Shown: positions 18,989 to 28,962, counted from the stretch's first letter. The stretch: 64,000 nt of DNA from Deinococcus fonticola (GCF_004634215.1 NZ_SMMH01000010.1:1-64000); one strand, 5' to 3'. Translations and numbers: made by a program. The notes: generated by a model not told the origin, from the letters alone.

Positions 18989-19516
18989 ATGATGAAATCC
19001 AAGACTGTCCGGGCGCTGGATCCATTCCTGCAAGACTCCACACTGAAACCCTTCTTCGTGGCCCGTCTGACCGACACCTACAGCACCAGCGAGGCGTCCG
19101 AGGTGGCCCGTAACCACCTGAGCCTGCACGCCCACCACGCCGCCCGTGCGCTGCGCGGCGTCAAGATGGGCAGAAATGAAGTCCTGGCCTTGCTGGATGT
19201 GGTGCGCCGTTGGTTCATCACCCCCGAATCGGCCCAGTATCTCGCGGTGGAAGTGGAGGATGCGCTGGAGGATGGACTGAGCGAGAAATGGGACATCGAC
19301 GGCAAGGCCCTGGTGGGCAAGCTCTCCGACATGCACCCCTATGACCGGGCGGTGCTGGCCCTCACGCTCAAGGACGCCTGGGACGTGAAAGCAGCCCACG
19401 ACAACGATCTGGAACGGACGGTGGTGGCTCTGGGGGTGACAGTCGGGCCTAGCAAGGCGGCAGAATACCTCAACGACGGTGAAAAGATTGACTTTGAGCC
19501 GAAGGACAACGCCTGA
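18989..19516 (+). CDS. Unknown mostly helical protein, partner of the RAMP-like gene
   Basis: A 175-residue cytoplasmic protein with no signal peptide, membrane helix or cysteine. Predicted helices include SEASEVARNHLSLHAHHAARAL, EVLALLDVVRRWF and LVGKLSDMHPYDRAVLAL; the tail is acidic (KIDFEPKDNA). I do not recognise a family. It begins 13 bases after the RAMP-like gene (ATG at 18989 or 18992), so the two are almost certainly co-transcribed and may act together. A hairpin 115 bases downstream closes the unit. Phage or plasmid origin is possible but codon use is like its neighbours. Confidence 0.6.
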   Translation: MMKSKTVRALDPFLQDSTLKPFFVARLTDTYSTSEASEVARNHLSLHAHHAARALRGVKMGRNEVLALLDVVRRWFITPESAQYLAVEVEDALEDGLSEKWDIDGKALVGKLSDMHPYDRAVLALTLKDAWDVKAAHDNDLERTVVALGVTVGPSKAAEYLNDGEKIDFEPKDNA

Positions 19517-19630
19517 AGAAGCCAGGCCTGGCCATCGGCAGTACCGGCGTGGAAAAAGAAGCACTTCAGCAGGCCCTCCTTTGATCTGTCGCCCATCCTG
19601 TGAAAGAACCCCTCCAAACATAACGACGAC

Positions 19631-19664
19631 ACGCCCCGGCCTCTCCTTGAGCTTGCCGGGGCGT
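19631..19664. terminator. Hairpin between convergent valS and paa units
   Basis: ACGCCCCGGC (19631-19640) pairs perfectly with GCCGGGGCGT (19655-19664). It lies between the converging ends of 18989-19516 and paaD, a suitable place for a bidirectional terminator, though there is no long T run on either side. Confidence 0.55.
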
Positions 19665-19679
19665 CCGTTGGAGCTATAC

Positions 19680-20171
19680 CTACACGCTTTTAAAGCCCTC
19701 GAAGGGCTCCTTGCACGAGTCGCAGACGTAGAGCCGCTTGCACAGGGTGCTGCCGAAGCTGGCGGTCATGCAGACGTTCAGGCTGCCGCAGCGGGGGCAG
19801 CGGGTGGGTTCAGCTTCCAGCGTGATGAGCTGCTCGCCGGCAGGCGCGGGCGGGGCGATGCCGTACTGGCGCAACCGCTCGCGGGCGTCGGCGTTCATCC
19901 AGTCGGTCGTCCAGGGGGGCGTCAGGGTGCTTTTCACCTCGACCTCCTGCACGCCCAGGCCACGCACCGCCTCGCCGATACTGCCTCTAATGACATGCAG
20001 GGCCGGGCACCCGCTGAAGGTGGGCGTGAAGGTCACGGTCACCCGTTCGCCCTCCACCTGCACGTCCCGCACCATGCCCATGTCGGTAATGGACACCACG
20101 GGAATCTCGGGATCCGGCACGGCGCTCAGGGCCTGCCAGATGCGTTCAGGACTGATTTGAGAAGCGGTCAT
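19680..20171 (-). CDS. paaD: Phenylacetyl-CoA epoxidase subunit PaaD
   Basis: A 163-residue protein combining an N-terminal MIP18/DUF59 domain (residues 8-85; [18 protein letters not shown] and [14 protein letters not shown]) with a C-terminal four-cysteine zinc/iron site (CPRCGS...[10 protein letters not shown]). In the aerobic phenylacetate pathway PaaD is needed to mature or assemble the PaaABC(E) monooxygenase that epoxidises the ring of phenylacetyl-CoA. It is the last gene of the paaABCD cluster, 80 bases after paaC. Length is normal. Confidence 0.93.
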   Translation of the reverse strand: MTASQISPERIWQALSAVPDPEIPVVSITDMGMVRDVQVEGERVTVTFTPTFSGCPALHVIRGSIGEAVRGLGVQEVEVKSTLTPPWTTDWMNADARERLRQYGIAPPAPAGEQLITLEAEPTRCPRCGSLNVCMTASFGSTLCKRLYVCDSCKEPFEGFKSV

Positions 20172-20251
20172 AGCGGGCCTCCTTGGCGAAGTGGGTTGAC
20201 CGGCGACGGCTCCGGCGCGGCTGTGCAGACCCAGGACTGTGCAGACCTGGC

Positions 20252-21024
<773 letters not shown>

Positions 21025-21028
<4 letters not shown>

Positions 21029-21732
21029 TCGGTCACCTGGGGGGGCTGTGCGGTGGGCTGTGCGGTGGACTGGGTCATGGGCTGGGCAATGGGGTTAGGG
21101 GCGTCGGCGTCCGCTTCCAGGCGCGGGCGCACATGCTTGGCGCCGAGCACCGGCGTCTCGTTGACCTGTCTGGGCATCAGGCCGGCGCGCTTGAGTTCGC
21201 CCACGTGGCGGCCGATGGTGCCGTAGTACTGCTGCTGCTTGTAGGTCTTCTCGGCGGCGGGCGCGAACCAGCTTTCCACGGTGTCTTCGCTGTCCTCGGT
21301 GCGGGCAATCGCGCTGTCCGGAATGACCCACCACGCCAGCGCATCCGGCCGCAGTTCACGGGCCTGACGCATGGCGTCGGCAGCGTCCGTGGCGTCCACC
21401 GTGCCGATCAGGTCGACGAAGGTCATGCTGCGCTTGTGGGTCATCTTCACGCCCACGTGGTACACGCCGGCCGGGCCGTGCATGGGTTTGCCAGCGTTGT
21501 CGCGCCCCATCTCAGCCAACACCGTCTCGGCGGTGGCCGACACGATGTCGTCTTCCCGCACTGCCCACAGGCTGACGGCGGCGGGCCGGCGCACGAAGAT
21601 GTTACGCGCCGTGAGCAGCGCGTGCTCGGGGTCACCCGCGTGAACACTTCCTACCGCCTGATACGGGCGGCGGTCATTATCTTTCTTGAACACTTCCCAG
21701 CGCGGCCACTGGTCTCCAGTTTTGACGGACAT
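21025..21732 (-). CDS. paaB: Phenylacetyl-CoA epoxidase subunit PaaB, extended and internally duplicated
   Basis: A 235-residue PaaB, more than twice the usual length of about 95. Residues 8-70 are the normal PaaB domain ([24 protein letters not shown], then [13 protein letters not shown] and [10 protein letters not shown]). Residues 90-175 look like a second, diverged copy ([42 protein letters not shown]). The last 30 residues are low-complexity ([12 protein letters not shown]) from a GGGCTGTGCGGT-type DNA repeat at about 21040-21085. PaaB bridges the PaaAC dimers. The two-domain form may replace a PaaB dimer. It lies between paaA and paaC. Confidence 0.88.
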
Positions 21733-21825
21733 AGCTTCCTCCGGTAAGTCACTTGGCGATGGGCAGGGAGTGGGACAGGGGGCAGAAGTGCTCCTCCGCT
21801 CACCCCTCCCTGCTCAGGGCAGGGC

Positions 21826-22788
<963 letters not shown>

Positions 22789-22836
22789 GTGGAGCACCTC
22801 CGGGTGACGGTCACTTGAAAAAAAGCAGGAACCTAA

Positions 22837-22850
22837 CTAACGCTTGTTAG
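22837..22850. promoter_or_regulatory. PaaR-like operator of the paa operon
   Basis: CTAACGCTTGTTAG matches 13 of 14 positions, counting the free ones, of the pseudo-palindrome CNAACGNNCGTTNG that I recall for the TetR-family regulator PaaR in Thermus. It is just downstream of a possible minus-strand -10 box (TATACT, about 22854-22859), so a bound repressor would block paaA transcription until phenylacetyl-CoA appears. Confidence 0.6.
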
Positions 22851-23046
22851 GTAAGTATACAGGATGAACCACGCCGCGTTACGGCGAGAGTGACGGTTTG
22901 TCTATTCTGCGCCTTTCCAATTTGTCCTGCCAGCCCAGCCGCCCCTGGGAATGGGGGCAAAACCCGCCTGGTTCACGGCCCAGAGCGCCTGACCCTACCG
23001 GCACACAAGGAAAACGTCAGACCCCAGCGCGTAGAGTCCCCGCAGT

Positions 23047-23646
23047 ATGTTTCCCACCTGGCCTGGCCGCCCACACACCCTGACCTCCCGCGCCGCCCTG
23101 GTGGCGCTGCGCCTGGCCGGCTGGACACCCCTGCTGGCCACCCCGCCCGGCCCCAGGTGCGTGGCCGCCGCCGCGCCGCACACCAGCAACGCCGACTTCT
23201 GGCCGGGCCTGTTCTGGACGTGGGCCACCCGCAGTCCTGTGCGCTACGTCGCCAAGGATTCCCTGTTCCGTTTTCCGCTGGGCCTGTTCATGCGGGCGGT
23301 GGGCGGCATTCCGCTCGACCGCCGCCAGGCCCGGGCCAACTTCGTGGACGGCGTGGTCGAGATCATCCGCCAGGAGCCGGAGATCATGCTGCTGGTCGCG
23401 CCGGAAGGCACCCGCGCCCACGCCCCGTACTGGAAGACCGGCTTTTACTACATGGCCCTGGAGGCGGGCGTGCCCATTGGCGTGATGGTGCTGGACTGGG
23501 GACGTAAACGCATCGGCGTGGTCGGGTACGTGACCCCCACCGGGGACGTGGAAGCCGACTTCGCCCGAATCCGCGACCTGCTGGGCGACACCAGGGGCAA
23601 AAAACCCCAGAACCAGGGCCCAGTCATGCCCAGGCCGAAAGACTGA
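23047..23646 (+). CDS. PlsC-like glycerolipid acyltransferase
   Basis: A 199-residue member of the 1-acylglycerol-3-phosphate acyltransferase superfamily. Motif I appears as HTSNADFW (H-x4-D), motif II around GGIPLDRRQARANF, and motif III as VAPEGTRAHAPYWKTGFY. The family transfers acyl chains to glycerophospholipids at the inner membrane face; this short form resembles PlsC-like proteins of unsettled substrate. A TAGAGT box lies 10 bases before the ATG. It is divergent from paaA; the 190-base gap between 22851 and 23046 shows nothing else. Confidence 0.8.
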   Translation: MFPTWPGRPHTLTSRAALVALRLAGWTPLLATPPGPRCVAAAAPHTSNADFWPGLFWTWATRSPVRYVAKDSLFRFPLGLFMRAVGGIPLDRRQARANFVDGVVEIIRQEPEIMLLVAPEGTRAHAPYWKTGFYYMALEAGVPIGVMVLDWGRKRIGVVGYVTPTGDVEADFARIRDLLGDTRGKKPQNQGPVMPRPKD

Positions 23647-23682
23647 GGCTGGGGCAGCTCCTTTTGACCGGACGAAAGAGGC

Positions 23683-24129
23683 CTACTCCTTGTCTTTCAA
23701 GCCCTGGATTTCCTCGATGAACCTTTCGAGGCTGTCGAAGTCGCGGTACACGCTGGCGAAGCGAATGTAGGCCACGTCGTCAAGGGGCCGCAGGAAGGTC
23801 ATGGCGCGGCGGCCTATCTCCTCGCTCTGGATTTCGGGGAGCTGCACGTCGTCCTCGAAACCGTAGGCGAAGGCGCGCAGCTGCTCGGCGTTGACGGGGC
23901 GCTTCTCGGTGGCGAGCATCAGGCCGCGCAGGAGCTTGTCCGGATTAAACGCCTCGCGCAGGCCGTGGCGTTTGACCACCATCAGGGGTTCGAGCTGGGC
24001 GCGTTCGTAGGTGGTGAAACGCCGGGCGCACTTCAGGCACTCGCGGCGGCGGCGGATGCTGGCCCCGTCGTCGCTGGGGCGGCTGTTCACGACCTTGCTG
24101 TCGGGCGCCGAGCAGTAAGGGCACTTCAT
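23683..24129 (-). CDS. nrdR: Ribonucleotide reductase repressor NrdR
   Basis: A 148-residue repressor of ribonucleotide reductase genes. The N-terminal zinc ribbon has MKCPYCSAPDSKVVNSR and RRECLKCARRFTTYER, followed by the ATP-cone (about residues 49-139; PLMVVKRHGLREAFNPDKLLRGLMLA) that senses ATP/dATP. Length and motifs are typical. It should bind paired NrdR boxes upstream of nrdJ, which is in this window (candidate boxes at 44305-44350). Its ATG overlaps the stop of the upstream SDR gene by 4 bases. Confidence 0.96.
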   Translation of the reverse strand: MKCPYCSAPDSKVVNSRPSDDGASIRRRRECLKCARRFTTYERAQLEPLMVVKRHGLREAFNPDKLLRGLMLATEKRPVNAEQLRAFAYGFEDDVQLPEIQSEEIGRRAMTFLRPLDDVAYIRFASVYRDFDSLERFIEEIQGLKDKE

Positions 24130-24827
24130 AGGTACTGAAGGTCAGGCAGGCGCACCTTGGGGGCAGGGGCCAGGGGAATTTGCATCACGTTTCCGCGCAG
24201 GCTCTGTAAGCATGTGGTCGCCAGGGCCAGCACGGCGTCGGCCACCGGGGCGTCCAGCATTTCCTCGCCGCTGCTGGCGCGGCCCGGCAGCAGCAGGTTG
24301 ACGCGCAGTTCCTCACGGTGCGCGTGCTCTACCAGGCCCTGAAGGGCGCCACGCTGGGGGTAGGCTTGCAGGCCCGGCTCGTCGAGGTGCGGGCCGATCA
24401 CGGTCAGCCAGGTGCCGGGCAGGCGGCGGGCCAGAATCTGCGCGATGCCCACGGTGCTTTTTACGTTGCAGTTGAACAGGTCCATCCACTCGTTCTCGGT
24501 GAGCATGGCGAAGGTGGTGCTGGCGCGCCGGTCGGCCAGGTGCACCACGCCGTGCAGCGCGCCGAAAATTTGCAGAATCCGTTCCTGGGCACTGATGAAG
24601 TCCAGCGGAACACTCACGTCGGCCTTGAGGGGAATGATCTCTGCGCCGTACTGCTCCAGGACACTGGCAGTGGCCGCGAGGGTCTCGGTGTTGCCGCCGA
24701 TCATGACGACGCTCGCCCCGGCCCGCGCCAGGGCCTGGCTGACCAGCCGGCCATACCCCTGGTCGGCGCCGGTCACCGCGATCACCTGCCCGTTCAGGGC
24801 GGCAGCAGAAAAAGGAGGACGGCTCAT
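24126..24827 (-). CDS. SDR-family protein lacking the standard catalytic Tyr-Lys
   Basis: A 233-residue Rossmann-fold protein. The nucleotide-binding motif TGADQGYG lies near residues 15-22, followed by the usual acid after strand 3 (LKADVSVP) and a VVHLADRRA segment in place of NNAG. The expected YxxxK becomes YPQRG, so the catalytic lysine is missing and it may be a non-catalytic binder or use an altered mechanism. The ATG at 24827 is preferred because earlier in-frame codons give an unlikely basic leader. It is translationally coupled to nrdR. Confidence 0.78.
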   Translation of the reverse strand: MSRPPFSAAALNGQVIAVTGADQGYGRLVSQALARAGASVVMIGGNTETLAATASVLEQYGAEIIPLKADVSVPLDFISAQERILQIFGALHGVVHLADRRASTTFAMLTENEWMDLFNCNVKSTVGIAQILARRLPGTWLTVIGPHLDEPGLQAYPQRGALQGLVEHAHREELRVNLLLPGRASSGEEMLDAPVADAVLALATTCLQSLRGNVMQIPLAPAPKVRLPDLQYL

Positions 24828-24907
24828 AGGGGTTAAGCGTATAGGCTTGAGGGAAGCGGAACAAGCGAAACGCCGCGCCCTCTTCCCTCGGCGGCCCACG
24901 TTTTATG

Positions 24908-25060
24908 CAGACTCGGACTAAACCGTTTGCAACAACGATTTAATCCGAACAGAATTGCAAAGCTGCGCAGCAGAGCGAGAAGGAGAAAAACGGGTTCCGG
25001 GCGTGGAGTTGACCAAGCGGTTCTGGTGCAATTTGTCAACGAAACAGACGGAATCTGTGT
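24908..25060. repeat. Dispersed repeat (family A variant)
   Basis: Shares ttgcaaagctgcgcagcaga, aacgggttccgggcgtgga and aaacagacggaatc with the copy at 13232-13345. It fills the space between the SDR and NUDIX genes and reaches the NUDIX stop codon. An inverted pair gattaaatcgttg-like / caacgatttaatc flanks its left part. Confidence 0.6.
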
Positions 25061-25740
25061 TACAAGTCGGGTTCGCCGTCGCCCTCGGTTTCCGCAACCG
25101 CCGTGACCACGCCGTTCTCGCCCACCCGGCGGCGCTTACGCAACATGGCGGGTTCGTGGTCGAGGTTGAAGGTGAAGTGCCGCGGGCGGCGTTCACGCAG
25201 CCAGGTTTCCAGCGACACCAGGCGCGGGCGGAAACGAATGAACTCGCGCAGTTGCCGGATCGGCACGAAGCGCGCCTCCTGCACGTCCCGGTCCGGGTCG
25301 CGGGGTTGCAGGTCGCCGCTGACCTCGCGGGCAGTGTAGAAGAACTGAAGGTGATGCCCCCAGGTCTGCGCCTGAAACTCCACGATGAAGGCCAGGTCAC
25401 GCAGTTCCACGACCAGGCCCGTTTCCTCGAAGGTTTCGCGGCGGGCGCCGTCCTGCACCAGTTCGCCGGCTTCCAGGCCGCCCTTGGGCAGCGACCAGCG
25501 GCCCCGCTCGCGCACCAGCAGAATCTCGTCGCCGCGCAGGATGATGCACCCCACGCCGATGCGCGGCTCGGCCAGCGGCTTTTTCTGCCCGCGTTTCTTC
25601 GGGGTGGCCGGCACCGGCACCGCCGTGGTGTTGGTCACCTGACCGGGCCGAAGTGACTGCTGCGGCTGGTTACTGCGCCTGCGCCGGCGCCGACGCTGAT
25701 TGTTGCCCTGATTGCCGGGCTTGGCCTGATCTTCCGCCAT
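25060..25740 (-). CDS. NUDIX hydrolase with basic N-terminal tail
   Basis: A 226-residue NUDIX protein. Residues 1-45 are a strongly basic, Gln/Asn-rich disordered tail (NQRRRRRRRSNQPQ) that could bind nucleic acid. The Nudix box is complete around residues 91-113 (GGLEAGELVQDGARRETFEETGL), preceded by RGRWSLPKGG. The C-terminal part (RDVQEARFVPIRQL, FRPRLVSLETWL) resembles diadenosine-polyphosphate or MutT-like enzymes. Its ATG shares one base with the dnaB stop codon (TAATG), so it is translated behind dnaB. The substrate is unknown. Confidence 0.85.
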   Translation of the reverse strand: MAEDQAKPGNQGNNQRRRRRRRSNQPQQSLRPGQVTNTTAVPVPATPKKRGQKKPLAEPRIGVGCIILRGDEILLVRERGRWSLPKGGLEAGELVQDGARRETFEETGLVVELRDLAFIVEFQAQTWGHHLQFFYTAREVSGDLQPRDPDRDVQEARFVPIRQLREFIRFRPRLVSLETWLRERRPRHFTFNLDHEPAMLRKRRRVGENGVVTAVAETEGDGEPDL

Positions 25741-27086
25741 TACACTCCCTCCGGCGCAAGATCGTTAAACCGAACGTGTGCGCTATGAAACTGCAACTTC
25801 ACCGTGCCCACCGGGCCGTTGCGCTGCTTTCCCACGATAATTTCCGCGATGCCCTGCTGATCGGTTTCCTTGTTGTAATACTCGTCGCGGTAAATGAACA
25901 TCACGATGTCCGCGTCCTGCTCGATGGCCCCCGATTCACGCAAATCCGACAGCATCGGCCGGTGGTTGGGCCTCTGTTCCACGGCGCGGCTCAATTGACT
26001 GAGCACAACGATAGGCACTTCCATCTCACGCGCCAGGCCCTTCAGACCACGCGAGATGGTGCTGATTTCCTGCTGGCGGTTGTCGCTGCCGCCATTACTT
26101 TTCCCGCCGGACATCAGCTGCAGGTAATCGATGACCACCAGGCCCAGTTGCCCGTGCTGCGCGGCCATGCGCCGCAGCTTGCTGCGCAGGTTGTTCAGCG
26201 TCAGGTCGGCCTCGTCGTCGATGACCATCGGCGCTTCGGCCAGGCGGCCCGCCGCATGCGCCAGGCGCTCGAAATCACGCTCGTTGAGCTGCCCGCTGCG
26301 AATGCGGTTCATGTCCACCCGCGCTTCACTGCACAGCATGCGCAGCGCCAGTTGCACGCTGGGCATTTCCAGGCTGAACACCGCGACGGTCTTCTCGCCG
26401 CGCAGGGCCACGTTCTGCGCGATGGACAGCGCGAAGGCGGTCTTTCCCATCGAAGGCCTGGCCGCCAGCACGTTCAGGCTGCCTTTCTGCAGGCCGCTGA
26501 TCTGTTCGTCCAGGTCACGGAAGCCGGTGCTGACGCCGTCTGGGATGCCCTTGTTGGCGTGCAGCAGGGTGATGTACTCGAAGGTGTCGTGAACGACCGA
26601 GTCCATCGCGGCGAAGCCCTCACCCTTCTTCTTTTGCTCAGCGACTTCAAAGATCATCTTCTCGGCGCGGTCGAGCAGGTCTTCCAGGGGAAGCTGGGCG
26701 TCGTAGGCGAGTTGCATGGCCTTGCCGCTGGCGCTGATGAGCTGGCGCAGGGTGTGCTTCTCCTGCACGATGCGGGCGTAGTTCTCGGCGTAGGCGGCGG
26801 TGGGCACCTGCTCGGACAGGCCGATCAGGTACGTGATGCCGCCCACCTCGTCCAGCAGGCCCCGGACACGCAGGTCTTCGCTGAGGGTAATCAGGTCGAC
26901 CGGGTCGCCGCGGTCTTGCAATTCGCGCATGGTCGTGAAGATCTTGCGGTGACCCTCGCGGTAGAACATCTCGGGGGTGACGGTATCGCCCAGCTGCGAC
27001 AGGACATCGTTGTCGAGCAGAACGCTGCCCAGCACACTGATTTCAGCGTCGTTACTGTGGGGGGGGACGCGGGGGGTGAGTTCCAA
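25740..27086 (-). CDS. dnaB: Replicative DNA helicase DnaB
   Basis: A 448-residue hexameric helicase that unwinds the fork. The N-terminal DnaG-interaction domain covers residues 8-110 (PPHSNDAEISVLGSVLLD), then the RecA-like motor with Walker A ARPSMGKTAFAL, Walker B VVIDYLQLM, and the ESGAIEQDADIVMFIYRDEYYN and KQRNGPVGTVKLQF motifs. Length is normal and no intein is present. The start codon is preceded by GAATT-rich sequence without a clear ribosome site. It is the first gene of a dnaB-NUDIX pair. Confidence 0.97.
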   Translation of the reverse strand: MELTPRVPPHSNDAEISVLGSVLLDNDVLSQLGDTVTPEMFYREGHRKIFTTMRELQDRGDPVDLITLSEDLRVRGLLDEVGGITYLIGLSEQVPTAAYAENYARIVQEKHTLRQLISASGKAMQLAYDAQLPLEDLLDRAEKMIFEVAEQKKKGEGFAAMDSVVHDTFEYITLLHANKGIPDGVSTGFRDLDEQISGLQKGSLNVLAARPSMGKTAFALSIAQNVALRGEKTVAVFSLEMPSVQLALRMLCSEARVDMNRIRSGQLNERDFERLAHAAGRLAEAPMVIDDEADLTLNNLRSKLRRMAAQHGQLGLVVIDYLQLMSGGKSNGGSDNRQQEISTISRGLKGLAREMEVPIVVLSQLSRAVEQRPNHRPMLSDLRESGAIEQDADIVMFIYRDEYYNKETDQQGIAEIIVGKQRNGPVGTVKLQFHSAHVRFNDLAPEGV

Positions 27087-27171
27087 ATTCGGGCCTCTCT
27101 CACGGCACGTCCAGCCTGCGGGCGCGTGAGGGCGGGCGCAGAGACGGGCCTTTCTGTTGAAGAATTAAAGG

Positions 27172-27402
27172 GTAGGGAGGAGACTCCCTTTTCAACTCAC
27201 CGGGGCAAGTTGAACTGCCCCGAAGCATACCATCTCCGGATCTTCATGCAGCGGGGGGTGACCCCCGGCCATCGGGGCGGCCACCGGGGGAACGTCCCTG
27301 GCCGGATGCCCGGCTCAGGGCCGCCACTGAGCCGGGCAGCCGCTCCTGCACGGCAAAAGCCGCAGGAGTAGCTGACCCCAGCTGGCGTCCACGGGCGCGG
27401 GC
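27172..27402. ncRNA. Strongly structured intergenic region upstream of dnaB (candidate RNA)
   Basis: The 366-base gap 27087-27452 has no gene. It is packed with hairpins: GGGGCA/TGCCCC (about 27202-27221), an arm pair GGGGGTGACCCCC (about 27256-27268), GCCCGGCTCAG against CTGAGCCGGGC (an 11-bp perfect stem at about 27309-27338), and GCAGGAG-type arms around a cggcAAAAgccg loop (about 27345-27370). This density suggests a small RNA or a regulatory leader. I do not recognise SRP RNA, RNase P or tmRNA signatures; a 6S-like RNA cannot be excluded. The strand is not known. Confidence 0.3.
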
Positions 27403-27452
27403 AGGCGCGAAGGCGACACAGTCAAGTTGGCCAGTAAAGCTACACCGAAAAG

Positions 27453-28346
27453 CTAGACAGAAATCGGGTGGGCAGCAAAGAGCTTCATGGCCTCGGCCGT
27501 CACCACGTCGGGGCGTTCGTCGGCGAGGTAGTGGGCAGCCCCGTCCACCAGGCGCAGGGTCATGTTCGGGGTGTATTTCTGGTAGCCGCCCAGGAAGGTC
27601 GCGGGGAGGGTGGCGTCATGTGCGCCGTGCAGGGCGACGGTGGGGGTGGTCAGGTGTTTTTTCCTGTACCAGCCGCCCAGGATGAAGGCCACTTCGCGCA
27701 GGATAAAGCCCCGGTACAGCGCGCCGGCAGCGCGGGCGCGGGCGGGCTGGCGCAGGGGGGCCAGGAACGGCTCCAGTTCCGCCTCCGTCCACTGACCCGG
27801 CCGGGCAGTGTGGGCAGTGAATGTGGGCAGTGAAGAGGTAACGGGCCAGGGGCTGCCAGCCACTCGCGAGGAAATGCGGGCCGATGGAGGGCGTGGCAAT
27901 GGCGTACTGAAACCACAGGCGCCACATGCCCGGCAGCATGCGCGGGTTGAAGGTCACGAAGGGGTGAGGCCCCAGCGCCACGTAACTGGCGACGCGCTGG
28001 GGCTGTTGCAGGCACAGCTCTGATAGCCGATCAGGGCGCTCCTGTCGTGCGCGATCAGGTGCACGCGGGGCAGGTGCAGGGCGTTGAGCAGGTTGAGCAC
28101 GTCCTGCAGAAGTGGCCCGCGCTGGTAGCCGCCGGCAGGAGCGTCGGTCTGCCCGGCTCCGCGCAGGTCCGGGGCGATGACGTGGTAATGCCGGGCCAGT
28201 TCGGGGAGGATGTGCCGCCATTCGTGGCTGTGCTGCGGGAAGCCGTGCAAGAGCAGCACCGGCTCGCCCTGTCCGGCTTCGGTGAGGCGCAGGTGCAGGC
28301 CGGGAAGGGGCACGGTGCGCCGCCTGAAGCCAGGAATGGTCGTCAT
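27453..28346 (-). pseudogene. Alpha/beta hydrolase broken by two small duplications
   Basis: An epoxide-hydrolase-like or haloalkane-dehalogenase-like protein in three pieces. Frame 1 carries MTTIPGFRRR, LLLHGFPQHSHEW, PDLRGAGQTD and HDRSALIGYQ. A 2-base AG duplication near 28021 shifts the frame, which continues as LCLQQPQRVASYVALGPHPF. A 13-base tandem duplication (TTCACTGCCCACA, near 27810-27835) shifts it back to FTAHTARPGQWTE and the end at the TAG 27453-27455. The net gain is 15 bases, so the outer parts share a frame, but the middle segment has a stop. The usual nucleophile Asp context HDWG has also become HDRS. Probably inactive. Confidence 0.8.
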
Positions 28347-28355
28347 GCCCAACGG

Positions 28356-28391
28356 CACTACATCTATAGTGCAAATACTATATCTGTAGTG
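28356..28391. promoter_or_regulatory. Palindromic operator between the broken hydrolase and tetR
   Basis: CACTACATCTATAGT (28356-28370) and ACTATATCTGTAGTG (28377-28391) form a 15-base inverted repeat with 13 matches and a 6-base spacer, midway between divergent genes. Size and position suit a TetR-family repressor controlling itself and the hydrolase. Confidence 0.6.
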
Positions 28392-28410
28392 TCAGGAAGG
28401 CCGCCCTATA

Positions 28411-28962
28411 GTGAGGGCTGTGTCCTTGACCCGCACCCGTTCCCTTCAGGCCGCTGTGGAACTTGTCGGCTCGGAGGGCCTGCGCTCCCTGACCCACGGC
28501 CGGGTGGACGAGAAGGCCGCCTTACCCAGGGGCTCGACCTCCAACTTCTTTCGCAGCCGTCAGGCGCTGCTGGTCGGCGTCGTGAATCACATCGTGGAGC
28601 AGGAGCTTCAGATGGTGCAGCCGATCTTCCACCCGGGCAGTCCAGAGGAACTGATCGATGTCCTGTGCGGCCTGATTGATTTCACGACTGGCCCCAACCG
28701 GGTGCCAAGCACCGCCCGCATCGTGCTCTTTATGGAGGCCAGCCACGACCTGGCCATCCGCGAACCCGTGGCCAGAGCGCGCGCCGTCATGGAAACGTCC
28801 ATCACGGGGGCGCTGCGTCACCTGGGGGCCAGGCAGCCGCAGGTGGGCGCGGCGGCCCTGATGGCCTGCGCCGAGGGCATCATCCTGCACCGCCTGGCCC
28901 ACCACGACGCCACGGACGCCCGGCCCATCGTGAGCATGGTGGCGCGCTCTGCGCTCGCCTGA
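28411..28962 (+). CDS. TetR/AcrR family transcriptional regulator
   Basis: A 183-residue repressor. Residues 5-50 form the DNA-binding domain: SLTRTRSLQAAVELVGSEGL, SLTHGRVDEKAALPRGSTSN as turn and recognition helix, and FFRSRQALLVGVV. The rest is a helical ligand-binding domain with no known ligand. GTG at 28411 or 28420 could start it. The palindrome at 28356-28391 in the divergent promoter is its likely operator. Its probable target, the hydrolase, is broken, so the regulator may now have no useful partner. Confidence 0.85.
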   Translation: MRAVSLTRTRSLQAAVELVGSEGLRSLTHGRVDEKAALPRGSTSNFFRSRQALLVGVVNHIVEQELQMVQPIFHPGSPEELIDVLCGLIDFTTGPNRVPSTARIVLFMEASHDLAIREPVARARAVMETSITGALRHLGARQPQVGAAALMACAEGIILHRLAHHDATDARPIVSMVARSALA

